From Auanema rhodensis (lineage: Eukaryota > Nematoda > Chromadorea > Rhabditida > Rhabditidae), in the NCBI GenBank assembly GCA_964057225.1, contig OZ059899.1, positions 8,556,001-8,620,000 of the forward strand: DNA of 64,000 nt, in the 5' to 3' direction. A program made the translations under genes and the position numbers. The notes below the pieces were generated by a model. It made no database searches and was not told where the DNA came from. It saw only the letters and a list, made by a program, of their open reading frames with translations. Positions 21,607-33,800 of the stretch are shown here, one piece after another (positions within the stretch are counted from its first letter, which is position 1; every line of letters starts with the position of its first letter).

Positions 21607-24209
21607 TTTTAAACTTATGTTATTTCTTGCAAATTTACATCTTCCAACATGGATCTGTATTTTTGACAACTACTCACTCCGCTTTTACTAACTGTAAGTT
21701 TCATAATTCAAAATAACTAATAATTATACATGATATTTCAGAATCTTACCTGTATATGCGTCCTAACGTCATGTGATGTATGATTTAAATATTGCAAAGA
21801 TTTTTATTTTTTATACTGTAAATTCGTTTTTTTTTGTACAATTTTCCTATTGTTCATATGTATTAACAACATTACTTCTCAAATGTTACATGTGCTTTAG
21901 CTCACTTCACCTATTGTTGCTCATAATGTCACGAGCACTCGGTTTGCATTTTTTTCATGAAAACTCCAGCAGGTGATATGTTCAAGCAACTTTTCAAAAT
22001 TATTTATTGTATAGGTCAATAAAAGTGGTTTTAACTTTGTAAAAATATTATTTTTATTCTTCGACAATTTTGAAAAATCAACATGAATAAGTAGACATAA
22101 CAAGAGTAGCATAAATTTAGAATTGTTTATTAAATGAAATTCGAAATGATCACTATGTTCAAATTTTGAATATAAATATGAAACATTGTTTCTCCTTTTT
22201 TTCAAACTTTGTTCGTTGCGTATTTTATGGCTATATCGCATTTTGTTCTAGTTCCTTAAAATGTTAATCTGAATGGTGAACAGATTATTTCTATTCTATA
22301 GAGTGAACGAACTTCCTATCCTTCACAAATTAATCTGAACATTCCCAATTTTTTAATTATAAATGTTTGAAAAGGACGAATGTTTTACATTTGGACTAAT
22401 ATGTTTTTTTTTCTGAAGAAAAGTTATGTAAAAGTTTAAAATATTGTAGATTTTACCACCTATTGAGAATTGACATGATAAGAACTTTTCAGGAAACCGG
22501 ACTTCAATTTATAATGATAAAGACCGGAAGAATCATTAAATGTTTTCGTGTAAAACTTATTTTTTCCTATTTTTTTAAATTTCAAATTCAAATAACCAAG
22601 CAATAATAATGATTGTCAAATGTTATTAAAACTTGTAAGCTTTTTTCATTATTTCTTATTTATTCAAAATAATTTTCTAAAGTTCTACGATCATAAATTG
22701 ATACTTCTCTTACATTCTAAATCCACTTTTCTCTAATCATATTCTATGTTTACTTTTATTTATTTTTGAAGACACATATAACCTTTTCAAATGAAAATTC
22801 AATATTACATTTGAGCACGAAATTGAAGCTTATATATTTGCTCACTACAAGAAAAATAGGAACAGTTGATAAAAACAGTGAAATTTGTCAATATTTGCTA
22901 GAAGAATTAAAAAATTAGAGTACACATAATTAAACTTACGATTAATACTGTTATTTTAAATTGGCGCCCTTTGTTCCAATTATATAGCATGTAATCTTAA
23001 ATATTATGTACTGTTCTATCATTTTCTTCATTTTTGATACAAACATGAGATAATTTTTATGTTTAAAACATTTTTTTTCTTACATCTTTTAAATATAATC
23101 TAGGGGAGCGTATTTTTGATTCATTCGATTATATATTTCGCGATTTATGTTGAATGTAAAACTTTAAAACGCTTTTCATGAGATTTAGAAATGGCGAGAG
23201 ATTTTTATCGTAAGATTCTATTCTATTTCATTGAATTATGACAGTAGTGACGACATTTATGCATTCTTATTATTATATTTTGTATTTTGAAGACTTTGAT
23301 CAAAGTATCGTTTCCGTTAAAATTTCTATTACGTGCTATCAGACGGAAATAATTTCAAAGTACTGTCTAAATGAAAATGATATTTATAGGAGTTAAACCT
23401 TTCCATCTTAATTTTAAAAGAAGCATTAAAGGAAGCAAATGATATCAAAAGCTTAGCATTATCGCATAATCACTTTGTTCCACGTGAACTATGTTATATG
23501 TCAGAGCTGATGAAAATTAATTGTGAAACCGCTCATGCCATTTAGATAGATATTCTTTTGTTATAAAGTTTTGGTGATTTTCTTTCATCTTTGTATATTA
23601 AGAAAAAGATGTTTTAATACGATCATTTTAATGTTTTCTACAATTTTTTCAACAACTCAAGCAGTTGTCTTTCTTGTTATTCCAACCTTTTTGTGAATCT
23701 GCAATTAAAACCAGTGAGATTTCTTGAATCTGTAATTAACTGTTTCATGGAACTATTAATAATATAGACATTTGGAAATGTTTGTGTGTCATTCTGTAGT
23801 CCAAACTGGCAACATGCTAGAGACACATCAGGCCATACTTGCAGATGTATGAGTGACTAATACTTTCTTGTTTATTGAATTCTTACTGTTTATAATTCTT
23901 CTATTGTTTTTTCTCTTCATTATATTATCGTAAGCTGTTTTTGGATTCTTGGCATTTATCAAATTTGATAATATGATAGCAGTTTTCATCAATTTCAATA
24001 TATAAAACTTTTTGTGAAATATTATGTTGAGCCTATCATTGAACATTGAAAGGGGGAGGGCGGTTCATGATTGTTTTATTATCTTTGTTCAAACCTGCTC
24101 TCTATCACTCGTGGAACATCAATATATCGTAAATTGTTGATTCATTTTTTTGTTTGCTCGTCATTGAATCTTAATTTCTAAACTTCAGTATAAGTGTATA
24201 TATATATAT
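21607..24209 (+). other. AT-rich intergenic stretch, 2.6 kb, no gene seen
   Basis: Poly(A)-type AATAAA lies at 22018-22023, probably the 3' end of the gene on the left. The rest is AT-rich with A/T runs and no frame of coding character. An isolated CACGTG occurs at 23481-23486. The last part, before 24210, is probably the promoter of the transporter gene and holds a (TA)n tract at 24197-24211. Confidence 0.4.
22018..22023 (+). terminator. Candidate poly(A) signal AATAAA
   Basis: AATAAA 412 nt after the stop at 21606, the first canonical hexamer I noticed on this strand downstream of that gene. Confidence 0.35.
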
Positions 24210-25756
24210 ATGGCTTTCAATGTAAGAACGAGAATTGCTGCTAGGGAGAATGGCAATCCTATTCGAACGGTATTAATGGATTATGAACTGTTTTTTACTT
24301 TTTTTCTGATAGCTTCTTATCAGTATAGTGGTGATATTATCGGTTGCACTAACATGGTCCCTTGCAACACAGTTTAGTCAGACGGCATTGAAGATTAACA
24401 CGGTTAGAAAGAAAAGTGAATACATAATCTAAGTTAGTACTAGCATGTTTAGACTCATTTTAATGCTCCGTACTGCATGATGTGGTTCAATACTAATTTC
24501 ATGATTCTCTGCTATCCCGTATATATAATATACGAGTGCTGCAGAAGAAGAAAAATACAAGAAGTGCATGCGTGAGTTTTATCAAAATAATAAAAATGAT
24601 AACTAATATATCTTATACTTAATTTACGGGTTGTTTATGAATGCAACCGCATTATAACTAAATTGATATATAAATGACAGTTGCTCTTCTTATACCTTCA
24701 TTTTAATTTGATTTCATGAATGTTCTAAGAGACGGTTATTCTATATTTTACAGACATGCTCAAGAAATTTTTGGTCCTAGTGGACTGACACCTGTCCAAC
24801 TTCTTTTGCGAGTTTTTCCTTTCTTGGTTTTCTGGGTCCTTGCCAACTATTCAACTTCACGAGCTCTACTCTACATATCTGCCAGTATAGGAACCTCGAT
24901 TTCATCCTGCAATGCAGCATTTGTATATATATTAGGAATGATTTTGTTGGGAGATAAATTCATTGTTATGAAAGTAAGAAGAAGAAAATGGATTTTGAAT
25001 TTATTTTATTTTAACAGGCAGCTTCAGTTTTATTTGCTGTTGGAGGAGTTGTTGTTATATCTCTTGGCATTCAAGGTTCGAATGATAGTAATCAATGGTT
25101 AGGAATATTGCTAAGTGTAATTTCTGCAGTATCAGCTGCTTGTTATAAGGTTCTAGTAACTCATCTTAATTTTAGAAGAGTTTTGATATTCAGGTATTAT
25201 TTAAACGGGTGTTGGGAAATGCTGACCTGGGGCAAGTATCGTTGTTTATGAGCTGCTTGGGATACTTAAATTTCTCTATCAATTGGATTGTTCCTTTGAT
25301 TCTTACTCAAACTGGAGTTGAACTTATTGAATGGGCATATGTTCCTTGGGGACCTATGATTGGAGCTGCTGCTCTTTCTCTTTGTAATTAAAAAATGGTT
25401 GTCTATAGTATCTTGGTTCTTTTCAGCCTTCAATTTTTTGATAAATTTCGGAATAGCTCTGCTGCATCCTCTAGTTATTTCTGTAGGGATGCTACTTGGA
25501 ATTCCAGTTAATACAGGTTATTTATAAAATTGTAGCTATAAACTAAAATTACTATATTATAGTTATTGATATCATCTTTCGTCATGTTAAAGTTACTGGA
25601 TACTTTCTAGGAGGATCAACTCTTATAGCAGTTTCCTTTTTTTTAATCATTTTCCCATATGAAATGATCAGACGTAAGAAACAAAATAATAATAAATCTG
25701 ATGAAGTAGATGAGCAAAACCAAGGGGGAGTTGATGATCTCGTAGACCGTTTATAA
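24210..25756 (+). CDS. SLC35F3/F4-type multi-pass transporter (EamA/DMT superfamily)
   Basis: Multi-pass membrane protein of the drug/metabolite transporter superfamily. After a short polar N-terminus (MAFNVRTRIAARENGNP), TM1 reads LLISIVVILSVALTWSLATQ. The second exon block has QLLLRVFPFLVFWVLANYST, then RALLYISASIGTSISSCNAA and FVYILGMILLGDKF, the EamA signature for this group. Further helices are ASVLFAVGGVVVISLGI, GILLSVISAVSAACYKVLFK, VSLFMSCLGYLNFSINWIV, AFNFLINFGIALLHPLVISV and FLGGSTLIAVSFFLIIFPYE, ending in a charged cytosolic tail (RRKKQNNN ... VDDLVDRL). About ten helices as expected. The pattern resembles SLC35F3/F4, proposed thiamine transporters; the substrate here is inferred. 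Converges on the minus-strand gene ending at 26084. Confidence 0.8.
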
Positions 25757-26083
25757 TTTTCAGGGATTCCAGAATTAATAATACCGACTTATTCATTAGC
25801 ATCTTCTAGCATTCCTTTATTTTTCTACTAAACCTTTAAAACAACTTTGAAATATTTATTAATTTATTAACATTTCTATGGTTTGTTCTTTCTCCTGTTA
25901 CATGTACATAATCTGATATCTTAATAATATAATATATTCAATCATTGATGCGATATGTCTATATTGAGATCACCTCGAACAGAAAAAAGAGATTACGGAA
26001 AATCCGTGAAAGATAATAAAATATTAATAACGTAATATACATTCATATAACAATGAATTTAACGACACTTATCGAAAGAAATG
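25757..26083. other. Convergent 3' intergenic gap
   Basis: 327 AT-rich bases between two stop codons facing each other. It contains TTTATT around 25856-25861 (AATAAA on the minus strand) and an A/T-rich aataaaat near 26016, consistent with poly(A) sites for both genes. Nothing else seen. Confidence 0.4.
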
Positions 26084-27469
26084 TTAGTTATCCTGATATT
26101 TCCGGCTTGGGTCCCGTACTCCATAAGTATGACGTAGTGGCGGCAGTTGTCGAACAGAAGCCTGAATGGAAATTAATTTGTTAGGATTTCCTTTGACAGC
26201 AAATTCAATTTATTTCTTGGAAGCGTGAAGTGATGTAGAGCATTGAGACTACGTCATATCCTACTTCAAGAATAACGATGAAATAAAACTTACAGCTGGA
26301 GGGGCGTCTCGTTCGCTTAAAGAAACTGTTGAAGGGCCAATTGGGCGTGCTACCGAAATAGAGTATCCCGTCTCTTGAGACCTTTTGACGAAGTGTGCAC
26401 ATCTAATCTCTACCGTCTAAAATTTGGATTTTGAGATTATTTTGTGTTAAACGTTAAATATACCGTTACGTAAACCCATAGTAACATCAAAATAGATGTA
26501 AACGCAATAGCAACAAATGATGACGACGTGGCATTACCATTTGCGGTTACAGAATATATTTCCAAACTTAGAATTAAAGAAAAAAGTGCCAGATCAACTA
26601 CTCTAAACACATAATATTACAATTAAAGTTTCCACTCTAAAGATAGAAATAGTATTAAAAAATTTACCTGAATACGAAGTGAGGCATGAAAAGAAGCCAT
26701 CTTACATGCTTAATTCCATAAAATACAATGTTAATTACAAGAATTTGAGCTATTGCCCAGACAAGCCAGACTATATTCATGCTACACATTGTTGATGTTA
26801 AAGAAGCCATAAACCTTAATCATGAATTATTTATAAAATTAATGCTTTTCATATCATAATAGATTAATTTTTAAAAAAATCTTTGAAACATTTATTACTT
26901 TTCATATTCCGATGTAGAATTTTCCAACGTTGATATATTATCAAAATCAGGCGGTGGTATAGTTATGGTTGTTGTGGCCACAGTGGGAATCGTCGTTAAG
27001 TTTCCAGAAGAACCATTCTGATTTTCAATATCGTCATCAATATATAAATACATGAGCCTGTTGTTGCCTTGGTTACAAACTCTTGAATTAATGTCAGGTA
27101 AAACTGAAACGGTTATACGTCTATACAGATAGTACATTGAGAATGTTTTTTGAATTCCATCATCAATTCAATTGATATAGTTGTTGCAAATAATTGTTTA
27201 TGAAAAAAAATATTTTGTCGTTTTATTTTGTGTAGAAATATATTTTTTAATTGTTAAAAAACGTTTTGCTTCTCAGTTTATTGTATTTTTTGAAGGAGAT
27301 AAGTACCTGCAACTAAGAGGAAGCATATGGTAAAGATTTCTATAATTCCAGATACAATTGTAAATATTTTGACATGACAACAACATGCTTTATAACGACG
27401 ATCATTGGGATTGAAGCCGGTAGGATGGGTAATTGCAATGGAGCCGGCTGCGTTGCCGTCAGCTTCCAT
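26084..27469 (-). CDS. Nematode small multi-pass membrane protein, LAPTM/tetraspan-like
   Basis: Read leftward from 27469: MEADGNAAGSIAITHPTGFN, then CCCHVKIFTIVSGIIEIF and ICFLLVA as TM1, typical of nematode four-TM families that begin with a Cys cluster before TM1. The next exon encodes an extracellular-type loop rich in Thr, Asn and Pro with N-glycosylation sequons (NGSS, NLTT, NST). Two helices follow (CSMNIVWLVWAIAQILVINI and VVDLALFSLILSLEIYSV), and a fourth (FVAIAFTSILMLLWVYVTVY). The tail is polar, ending QLPPLRHTYGVRDPSRKYQD N. Frame is kept through five introns, the first about 170 bp. The stop is at 26084-26086. Family assignment rests on topology, not on a diagnostic motif; cellular role unknown. 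Confidence 0.62.
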
Positions 27470-29708
27470 AAGAAATTACACTTTTAGTGCTTGTTGATCT
27501 AGATTCTATAAATGATATTTAATTAAAACTAAACTAAATCAAAAATAAAAGAATAAAAACAAAAACAAAAACAAAACAAAAATACTTTTAAGAAAAATTT
27601 AAAAGAAATTTAAATAATTATTATGAATTAAGCAAAACTTGTGCTTCATGAATTAATACATATTGCTGTGGTTAATCATATTTTTTTTAGATTTTCAAAC
27701 TTTTCAATATAACTTTGCAATGAGAAATGTGTTAGTATTGCTGTTTATTGGCTGTTATTTGCTACAGCAATGCCATTATGGAACTTAAAAAAATCATATG
27801 CTTCTAATTATTAGAAAGAACAATAGGTTTTATTTGATTTTTTTTTATTAAAAAATATTCAAAAGCTTAAACAGATATATAGATTGTAAGCAAAATATGG
27901 AAAACGCCACAGGTGGTTGTCATCGAAACAGGATAGGTTAATAGAATGCATAAAACAATTGATCTGAATGCTTTGAATAATTTAATATAATAAACCTCAA
28001 CGATCAGTAATTCTAATGGTTGTATCAGCTGCAAATTCCAAAAAAAAAAAGTTCAGTTGATAGCAAAAATGTAATGTTTTCTTATGATTTTGAATCTGCT
28101 TTCTTGGTTTCATATTTGAAAGCTCTCATGCTTTTTCATGTATAGAAGAAGGAGTGATGACGTGATGTTTATGAAAACATAGGTTATAATTAAAGAAAAA
28201 CAGTTTTTTTGAACAGCATTCAACCAAATGTTTTCCTTTAATTCTTTGATTTAGATATATTGAATATTCCGTCAAGGTAATTAGTGGCTTCTATGGTAAC
28301 ACATTTTCATTTGATAAGAATCACAATAGTTCGGATTAATTTAATATTGAGCAAGTATATAGATCTATGTTTATCTATATATAGAATATATGAATGAAAC
28401 ATTGTGTGAAAGATAGATAAATAAAGGAAACATTAGTTTATATAGTAAAAGATCTATGAGAAGGTTATTTGATTTTCTAAGATTCATCTTATTATTTGAA
28501 TAATATCAATAAAAATTTCTTTTCAAATTATTGATAGTAGAATATTTCAAAATATTTGTATAGTTTATTTAATAGAATCAAAGTAACAATTGATATACAA
28601 TGGGTGTACTTTCATATATCAAGTTTTAAGATCAGTTCATGATATCAACTACTGTAAATGTTAAGAAATTAACATTTGATCCATGATTTTTCAAATATTT
28701 TGTTTATAACTTAAGCGTATACATATATAGTTTAGTATATATGATATTATAATTGTTGCTTGGATTGAAAACAGAAGAATCAATTGAGTACATAAGATGA
28801 TAATATGAGAGAAATTGGAGTCAAATAATTAAAAAAAAATCAAAATGAAAATATTATACATTCTATATACACAGATATAAAACAAAAAATAGTTAAAACA
28901 AGATAAAGAAACATATAAAAACTATATTGATAGATAGGAATAGAAGATGTTTCTTCTTTAAAAAAAAAAGTATACATCTACATACATAACACACAGTTGA
29001 ATAGAAAATGTTCAGCTTTATAAAGTAAAAGCCGATCGCTATGACAACGAAAAAGAGAACCTAACAGACAATGAACAATAATTTCATGAGCAGATACCGC
29101 CAAGAGTATCAATACATATCTTGTTGAACTTGGCTAAAAATTAATTGTAATATTATGAAAGTTAAGTTTATAACATATATTCAGTATATAACGTATTAAA
29201 TAAAATTTTTATTATTATTACAAAAAAAAAGTTTATAGAAAGATAAGTAATGAAAATCAATTTTAATAAAGATAATCTAATGAACATAATTAAAGAAAGT
29301 TTTAAAGAAGAATGTATTTTAGATTTATATATATATATATATAGAAACATAAATTAATATATATATATAAATATATTTAAATATATCAGATATAAGTCAT
29401 AAACAGGTATATTGTAAGATATATGTACATATGAAAAGATTTAATTATATGTGGGAGGTGTGGTCTCACATACTTATTACATACATAGTTTTCAGAGCAT
29501 AAATAAAATGAGAAACAAAAAAAAATTTGTTATGTGTTTCAGAATTCAATTAGTTATAAATACATAAATATATAAAATATATACATAGATACATATGTAT
29601 GTATGTATGTATATTCCATGTTTAATGATTTTTGTAGAAACATTGAAAGATTTATGTTTTGCTTGTTTGTTGTCAATTGATTATGATTAGATAAATCCAT
29701 GAATATAT
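27470..29708. other. Very AT-rich intergenic stretch with simple repeats
   Basis: No coding frame seen in 2.2 kb. It contains an A/C-rich run around 27539-27585 (repeated aaaac units), many TATA-type tracts, (TA)n at 29326-29342 and a (GTAT)n tract at 29597-29612. Part of it is the 3' flank of the micropeptide gene and the 5' flank of the membrane-protein gene, both on the minus strand. Confidence 0.45.
29597..29612. repeat. (GTAT)n tetranucleotide microsatellite
   Basis: Four units of GTAT in a larger block of AT-rich simple sequence. Confidence 0.8.
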
Positions 29709-30055
29709 TTATTCATCCTTTTGAAAACATCTGAAAAAAAACAAGAAAAATAATTAATTTATTAAATAATTTTATAATTATATTAATTTTTATATGTATA
29801 TTGTACATATATTGATAGATAGATTGATAATCTAAATTGTTTGCAAATGAAACAGAATAATATATAGATATGTAATTCTATTATTATTATTATTAATATA
29901 CATTTGTATTCATTTTTATATAAAATAAAAAAAGTTAAAAAAGAATTAGAAAACCTGTACAAAACAAAAAAGAAAGAAAGAATACAGCTGACAACAAGAA
30001 TTCCTACTGATATTTCAGCTAACAAATCTAAGGTGTATTCAGCGCTTGCATCCAT
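29709..30055 (-). CDS. Probable 40-residue single-pass membrane micropeptide, two exons
   Basis: Exon 1 (30055-29955) encodes MDASAEYTLDLLAE, then a clean transmembrane helix ISVGILVVSCILSFFFVLY, and breaks after two bases of an Arg codon. Exon 2 (29730-29709) completes it with RCFQKDE and a stop. The intron (29954-29731) ends in a strong tttttttcag; the donor gttttc is weak. An acceptor ttttattagcag sits 12 nt upstream of the ATG, as for a trans-spliced gene. Upstream I found no exon to extend it, although the frame is open back to that acceptor (VNETM). If the intron is not removed, the frame runs on into low-complexity sequence. The size and topology resemble regulatory micropeptides such as those acting on SERCA, but there is no sequence motif to support that. 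Confidence 0.5.
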
Positions 30056-30884
30056 TGTTTCGTTCACCTGCTAATAAAATTAATTGTAATTATAAGTTTT
30101 CAATGAAAGGAAATATACTAATTTTTATGAGTTTGGAGGAAAGAATTTGCAGAAGATGAGAATTTAAAGAATCGAATATGGAGCCAACGTTTCTTCTATA
30201 AATGATTCGTGCTTCAGATGTCTCCTATTTCGATGACAGTTGACAAACAAATCCCTTTCAAAGCGTTATCTCAGCTTGACTTCTGTTTCTTTCACAAGAA
30301 TTACGGTGTGCTACTATACAATAGAACTCAAAATAAAAACGTTCAGGATTATATTTTGATTATCATCAGCATGTTTTTTGCTCTTTTGTCGTTGTCAAAT
30401 ACTTGAGAATTCAGTTTTCAATTAGTTTATTCTGTCAGTCCTCGATTCTTGCATCTTACATAGTATATCTATGAGAATATTTTGAAATTAAAAATAATTT
30501 GATTTCTTTTGAAAAAAAAAATTGTGCCCATAAACTTACTGCAGCATTTGAAAGAAAGATATATTTTTCTACGTTTTAGATGTTTGATTGTAGTAATTAG
30601 ATGAGACATATATAGTGAATAACTTAGAATTATTATAATATTATATATTAATTCTGTAGTTAAATTATTGAAGAAAAAAGAATTAATTATAAGTTTTATC
30701 ATAATAACAAAAACGTTTTTAAAAAAAATTAGGAATTTATGAATAACAAACTCTGTTCCTAAGACTAAAAGTCAAAAAAATATTTAAAACATATCACAAA
30801 AAGCACAAATTACAAGTAAAATTCTCAATGAGGTCATTGTCATAACTGAACCTGGCGTTTTGATCGATTTCAGAAAAGATAAAT
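30056..30884. other. Intergenic stretch between the carboxypeptidase gene and the micropeptide gene
   Basis: About 830 AT-rich bases on the 3' side of the carboxypeptidase and the 5' side of the micropeptide, both on the minus strand. No coding frame or RNA gene recognised. The spacing is longer than usual for an operon, so an independent micropeptide promoter is likely to lie here. Confidence 0.4.
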
Positions 30885-33800
30885 TTAGAACATGAATAAA
30901 GAAATGATTAAAGCCAGAATAGGTTGTAAAAGAGCTGAACTTGTTGTTGTTGTTGGCTGAAAATTAAGTATTTAAAGAGAAAGTTTTTTGTAAAGTTCAT
31001 ACCGTCTGTGTTGTTGTTGGTGTTGTTGGTGTTTTTGGTGGTGTGTTTGTGCTATCAGAAGATGCAGTTACATTTTGAGATGATACTGTTGTTGATGATC
31101 CTGTGACTGGTGGAGCACTTGTGGAATTGCTAACTGTTGGAAGAGCTCCATTACCAGTTTGCTGAAAAAAAATCAAATTTTTAAATATACTCTCAATATT
31201 GAGTCAAAAATGAATAATTTCAACACTAACTGTGAATTGTGGAAGAAGTGGTTGTCTAGTCATATCAAATGGTACAGGAACATTGTAGTTATCTTCTCCA
31301 TTCAAGAAGTTGTTGAGAAGCTGAAGTGCTGGTCCTGGTCTATCAGTTGGAACCATGTGTCCTGCTCCCTGAGAACAGAATTTGCATTGTTATATATGAA
31401 TATAACCAATAGAATATTACCTTTACAGTAGCGAGATAAATATGAGTTTGAAGTTGAGCGTTACTAAATTTCTTGATGTAACCAGCAGTTTGTTGACCAT
31501 AGATCCATTGATCACGTTTCTTTGTAACCTTAAATAATACAATAAAGTTTAAATATTTCATATGTTCAATTTACATTAAATTTATTTCTCTTAGCCAGAT
31601 TCTCAATCATTCCTTGAGCTTCAAATAATCCACATGCAACATCAACATCTCCATTATAAATCATAATTCTAAAATAAAAAATATAGAATCTTAATGATTG
31701 GAAACAAACCTAAGAGGAATTCCGTAAGTGAAGATCTTTTCAAATACTGGAGTTGTATCATGATGTGTCAATGAATAATTGATATCGTCTCTATAGATAT
31801 GATATGAATGTAGATATGAAATATCTAAACGTACTTGCAGAATTGCCAATCTTGTACAAAGTCTGGAACGTTTAAGGCTGAACGGACATGTCCTTGATTG
31901 AGATAAGCTGTAGTAGCAGTCGTCATGTAGCATTGGAATCCTCCGAAAGCATCAGTAGATGAAGAATACATCTGAAGAGGGTTGACTGGAGCTGGACTAA
32001 CATTAACTTGGCTCTGAAAGTACAAAGTAAGCAATTTTCTACTGAATGAATATATTTTACCATCTGAGCAGCGAATTGATGTCTAAAGCGACGACGTGTG
32101 CTTTTTTCCTTTCTGTCAGAAGCTAAGCTGAAAACTCCGTTGCCATTATTATAGCAGTCCTGGTAGATATTGTAGATATCATATCCAGAGCTTCCAATAC
32201 GATCTTGAGCCATTGAGATAACGAGATCAGCACAATATTGTTTGTGAATAGCATCAGCATCAGAAGAAAAATTCTTGGCAGTATATGAACCTAACGAATA
32301 TTTAATAAAATTTTAAAATAAAAAGTTTATAAATACCATCTGTGTTGATGTCAACATAGTATTCATATTTGCAGCTAAGTTGATTGTTAGCAGGGGTATC
32401 ATTGGGGCAGCATAAACGAAGATTATCCCATTCTGTCTTTCCATAGATTCCGTGGTAGTACAAGTAATCAGGAAGAGTTCGAATCTGGACATAGGAAATG
32501 ATGAAGTTTAAGTTTCGAAGCGTAAGCTTACATCTTGAATAACACTAAGCATTCCATTTCCAATAGCCATACCTTGAAGATTACATTTTGTCTTTTGAGC
32601 CTAAATTGAGGTTATAAAGTAATTTCTAATTCAATTGTCAAAATATACGGTAATATCGGCCAAAATTCTTTCGGTTACGACTGGAACGTAAACTCCTCCG
32701 TATGATTCTCCAGTAATATAAAATGGATTCTTTTGGAATTGAGGATAAGTGTTGAAAAAGTCTTGAATTGCTAAAGCAACGTCAACAGCAGTCTATAAAC
32801 CATAACACAATTTTGCTTTTTAAATGACTAAATGATAATACCTTAGTGTCATCCCAAGTTGTGTCATTATTAACATTCTTATCTTGGTATGAGAATCCAA
32901 CAGAACGTGGAGATTCCAAATAGATAACAGAAGCAGCCTAAAGTCAACAGTCATAGTACGAGTTATATGATACACTAAAGAATTAAAAATAAAAACTACT
33001 CACTCTGTTCCATGAATACACATTCTCAAACAAAGTTTTGCCGTCTGGGTTGACAAGGAAAGGTCCATTTTCTCCGAGAATAGCTCCAAGAGATGAACAT
33101 CCTGGTCCACCAGTCATCCAGAGCAAGATGGGGTCAGTCATCTTGTTGCTTTGGGACTCAACGAACCAGTAGTGGAGATAGTTTCCGGGGGTGGCTTTGA
33201 GATATCCAGAATGTTGTCCGAATTGTGGTTTGAAGGTTAATCCTGGCAATGTTCCGGCCATTTCAAGATGACGGCGGGGTACTAAATATGTATTGTAAGC
33301 TGAGTTGTTACTAAAGCTAACCAACCGCTCTGGGGGGGAGCTGGAGTATAATCGGACTTCAAAGGCTGACGAGTGATCTTCATTGGCAATGGTGTGGAAT
33401 AGGAAGTTTTTTTAATAAAATTGTAGATCATTTGAAGAGCTGGTCCTGGACGATCTTGTGGAACGAAATGTCCTCCTCCCTTAAATAGATGATGTGCTCA
33501 ACCACATAAATCTTAGAAAATTCACCTTAACAGTTAATAAGTCAAATGTAGCTTGGCTGTTCTTGTAGTTAAAAGTCTTGTAATATCCACCAATACGTGG
33601 TAAATTTCCATTTTGGGTATAATTCCATTCAGAACGGCTAGTAGCTGACATTTGGTTGTTTTGGGCCAAGCTCTCAATGAACCATTCATCTCCCAAGAAT
33701 TGGCAAGCCATATCAGCATCTCCGTTATAGATCAAGAAACGAATAGGATAATTTGATTGAAGAATTTCGTTGAAAACACTGGTAGTATCATTGTGCTGTT

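Noticed and set aside
33301-33360. Possible gene boundary between carboxypeptidase units 3 and 4
   Set aside because: A stop appears if the intron is read through, but gttgg...tttag removes it and the join [17 protein letters not shown] is in frame, so it is one gene.
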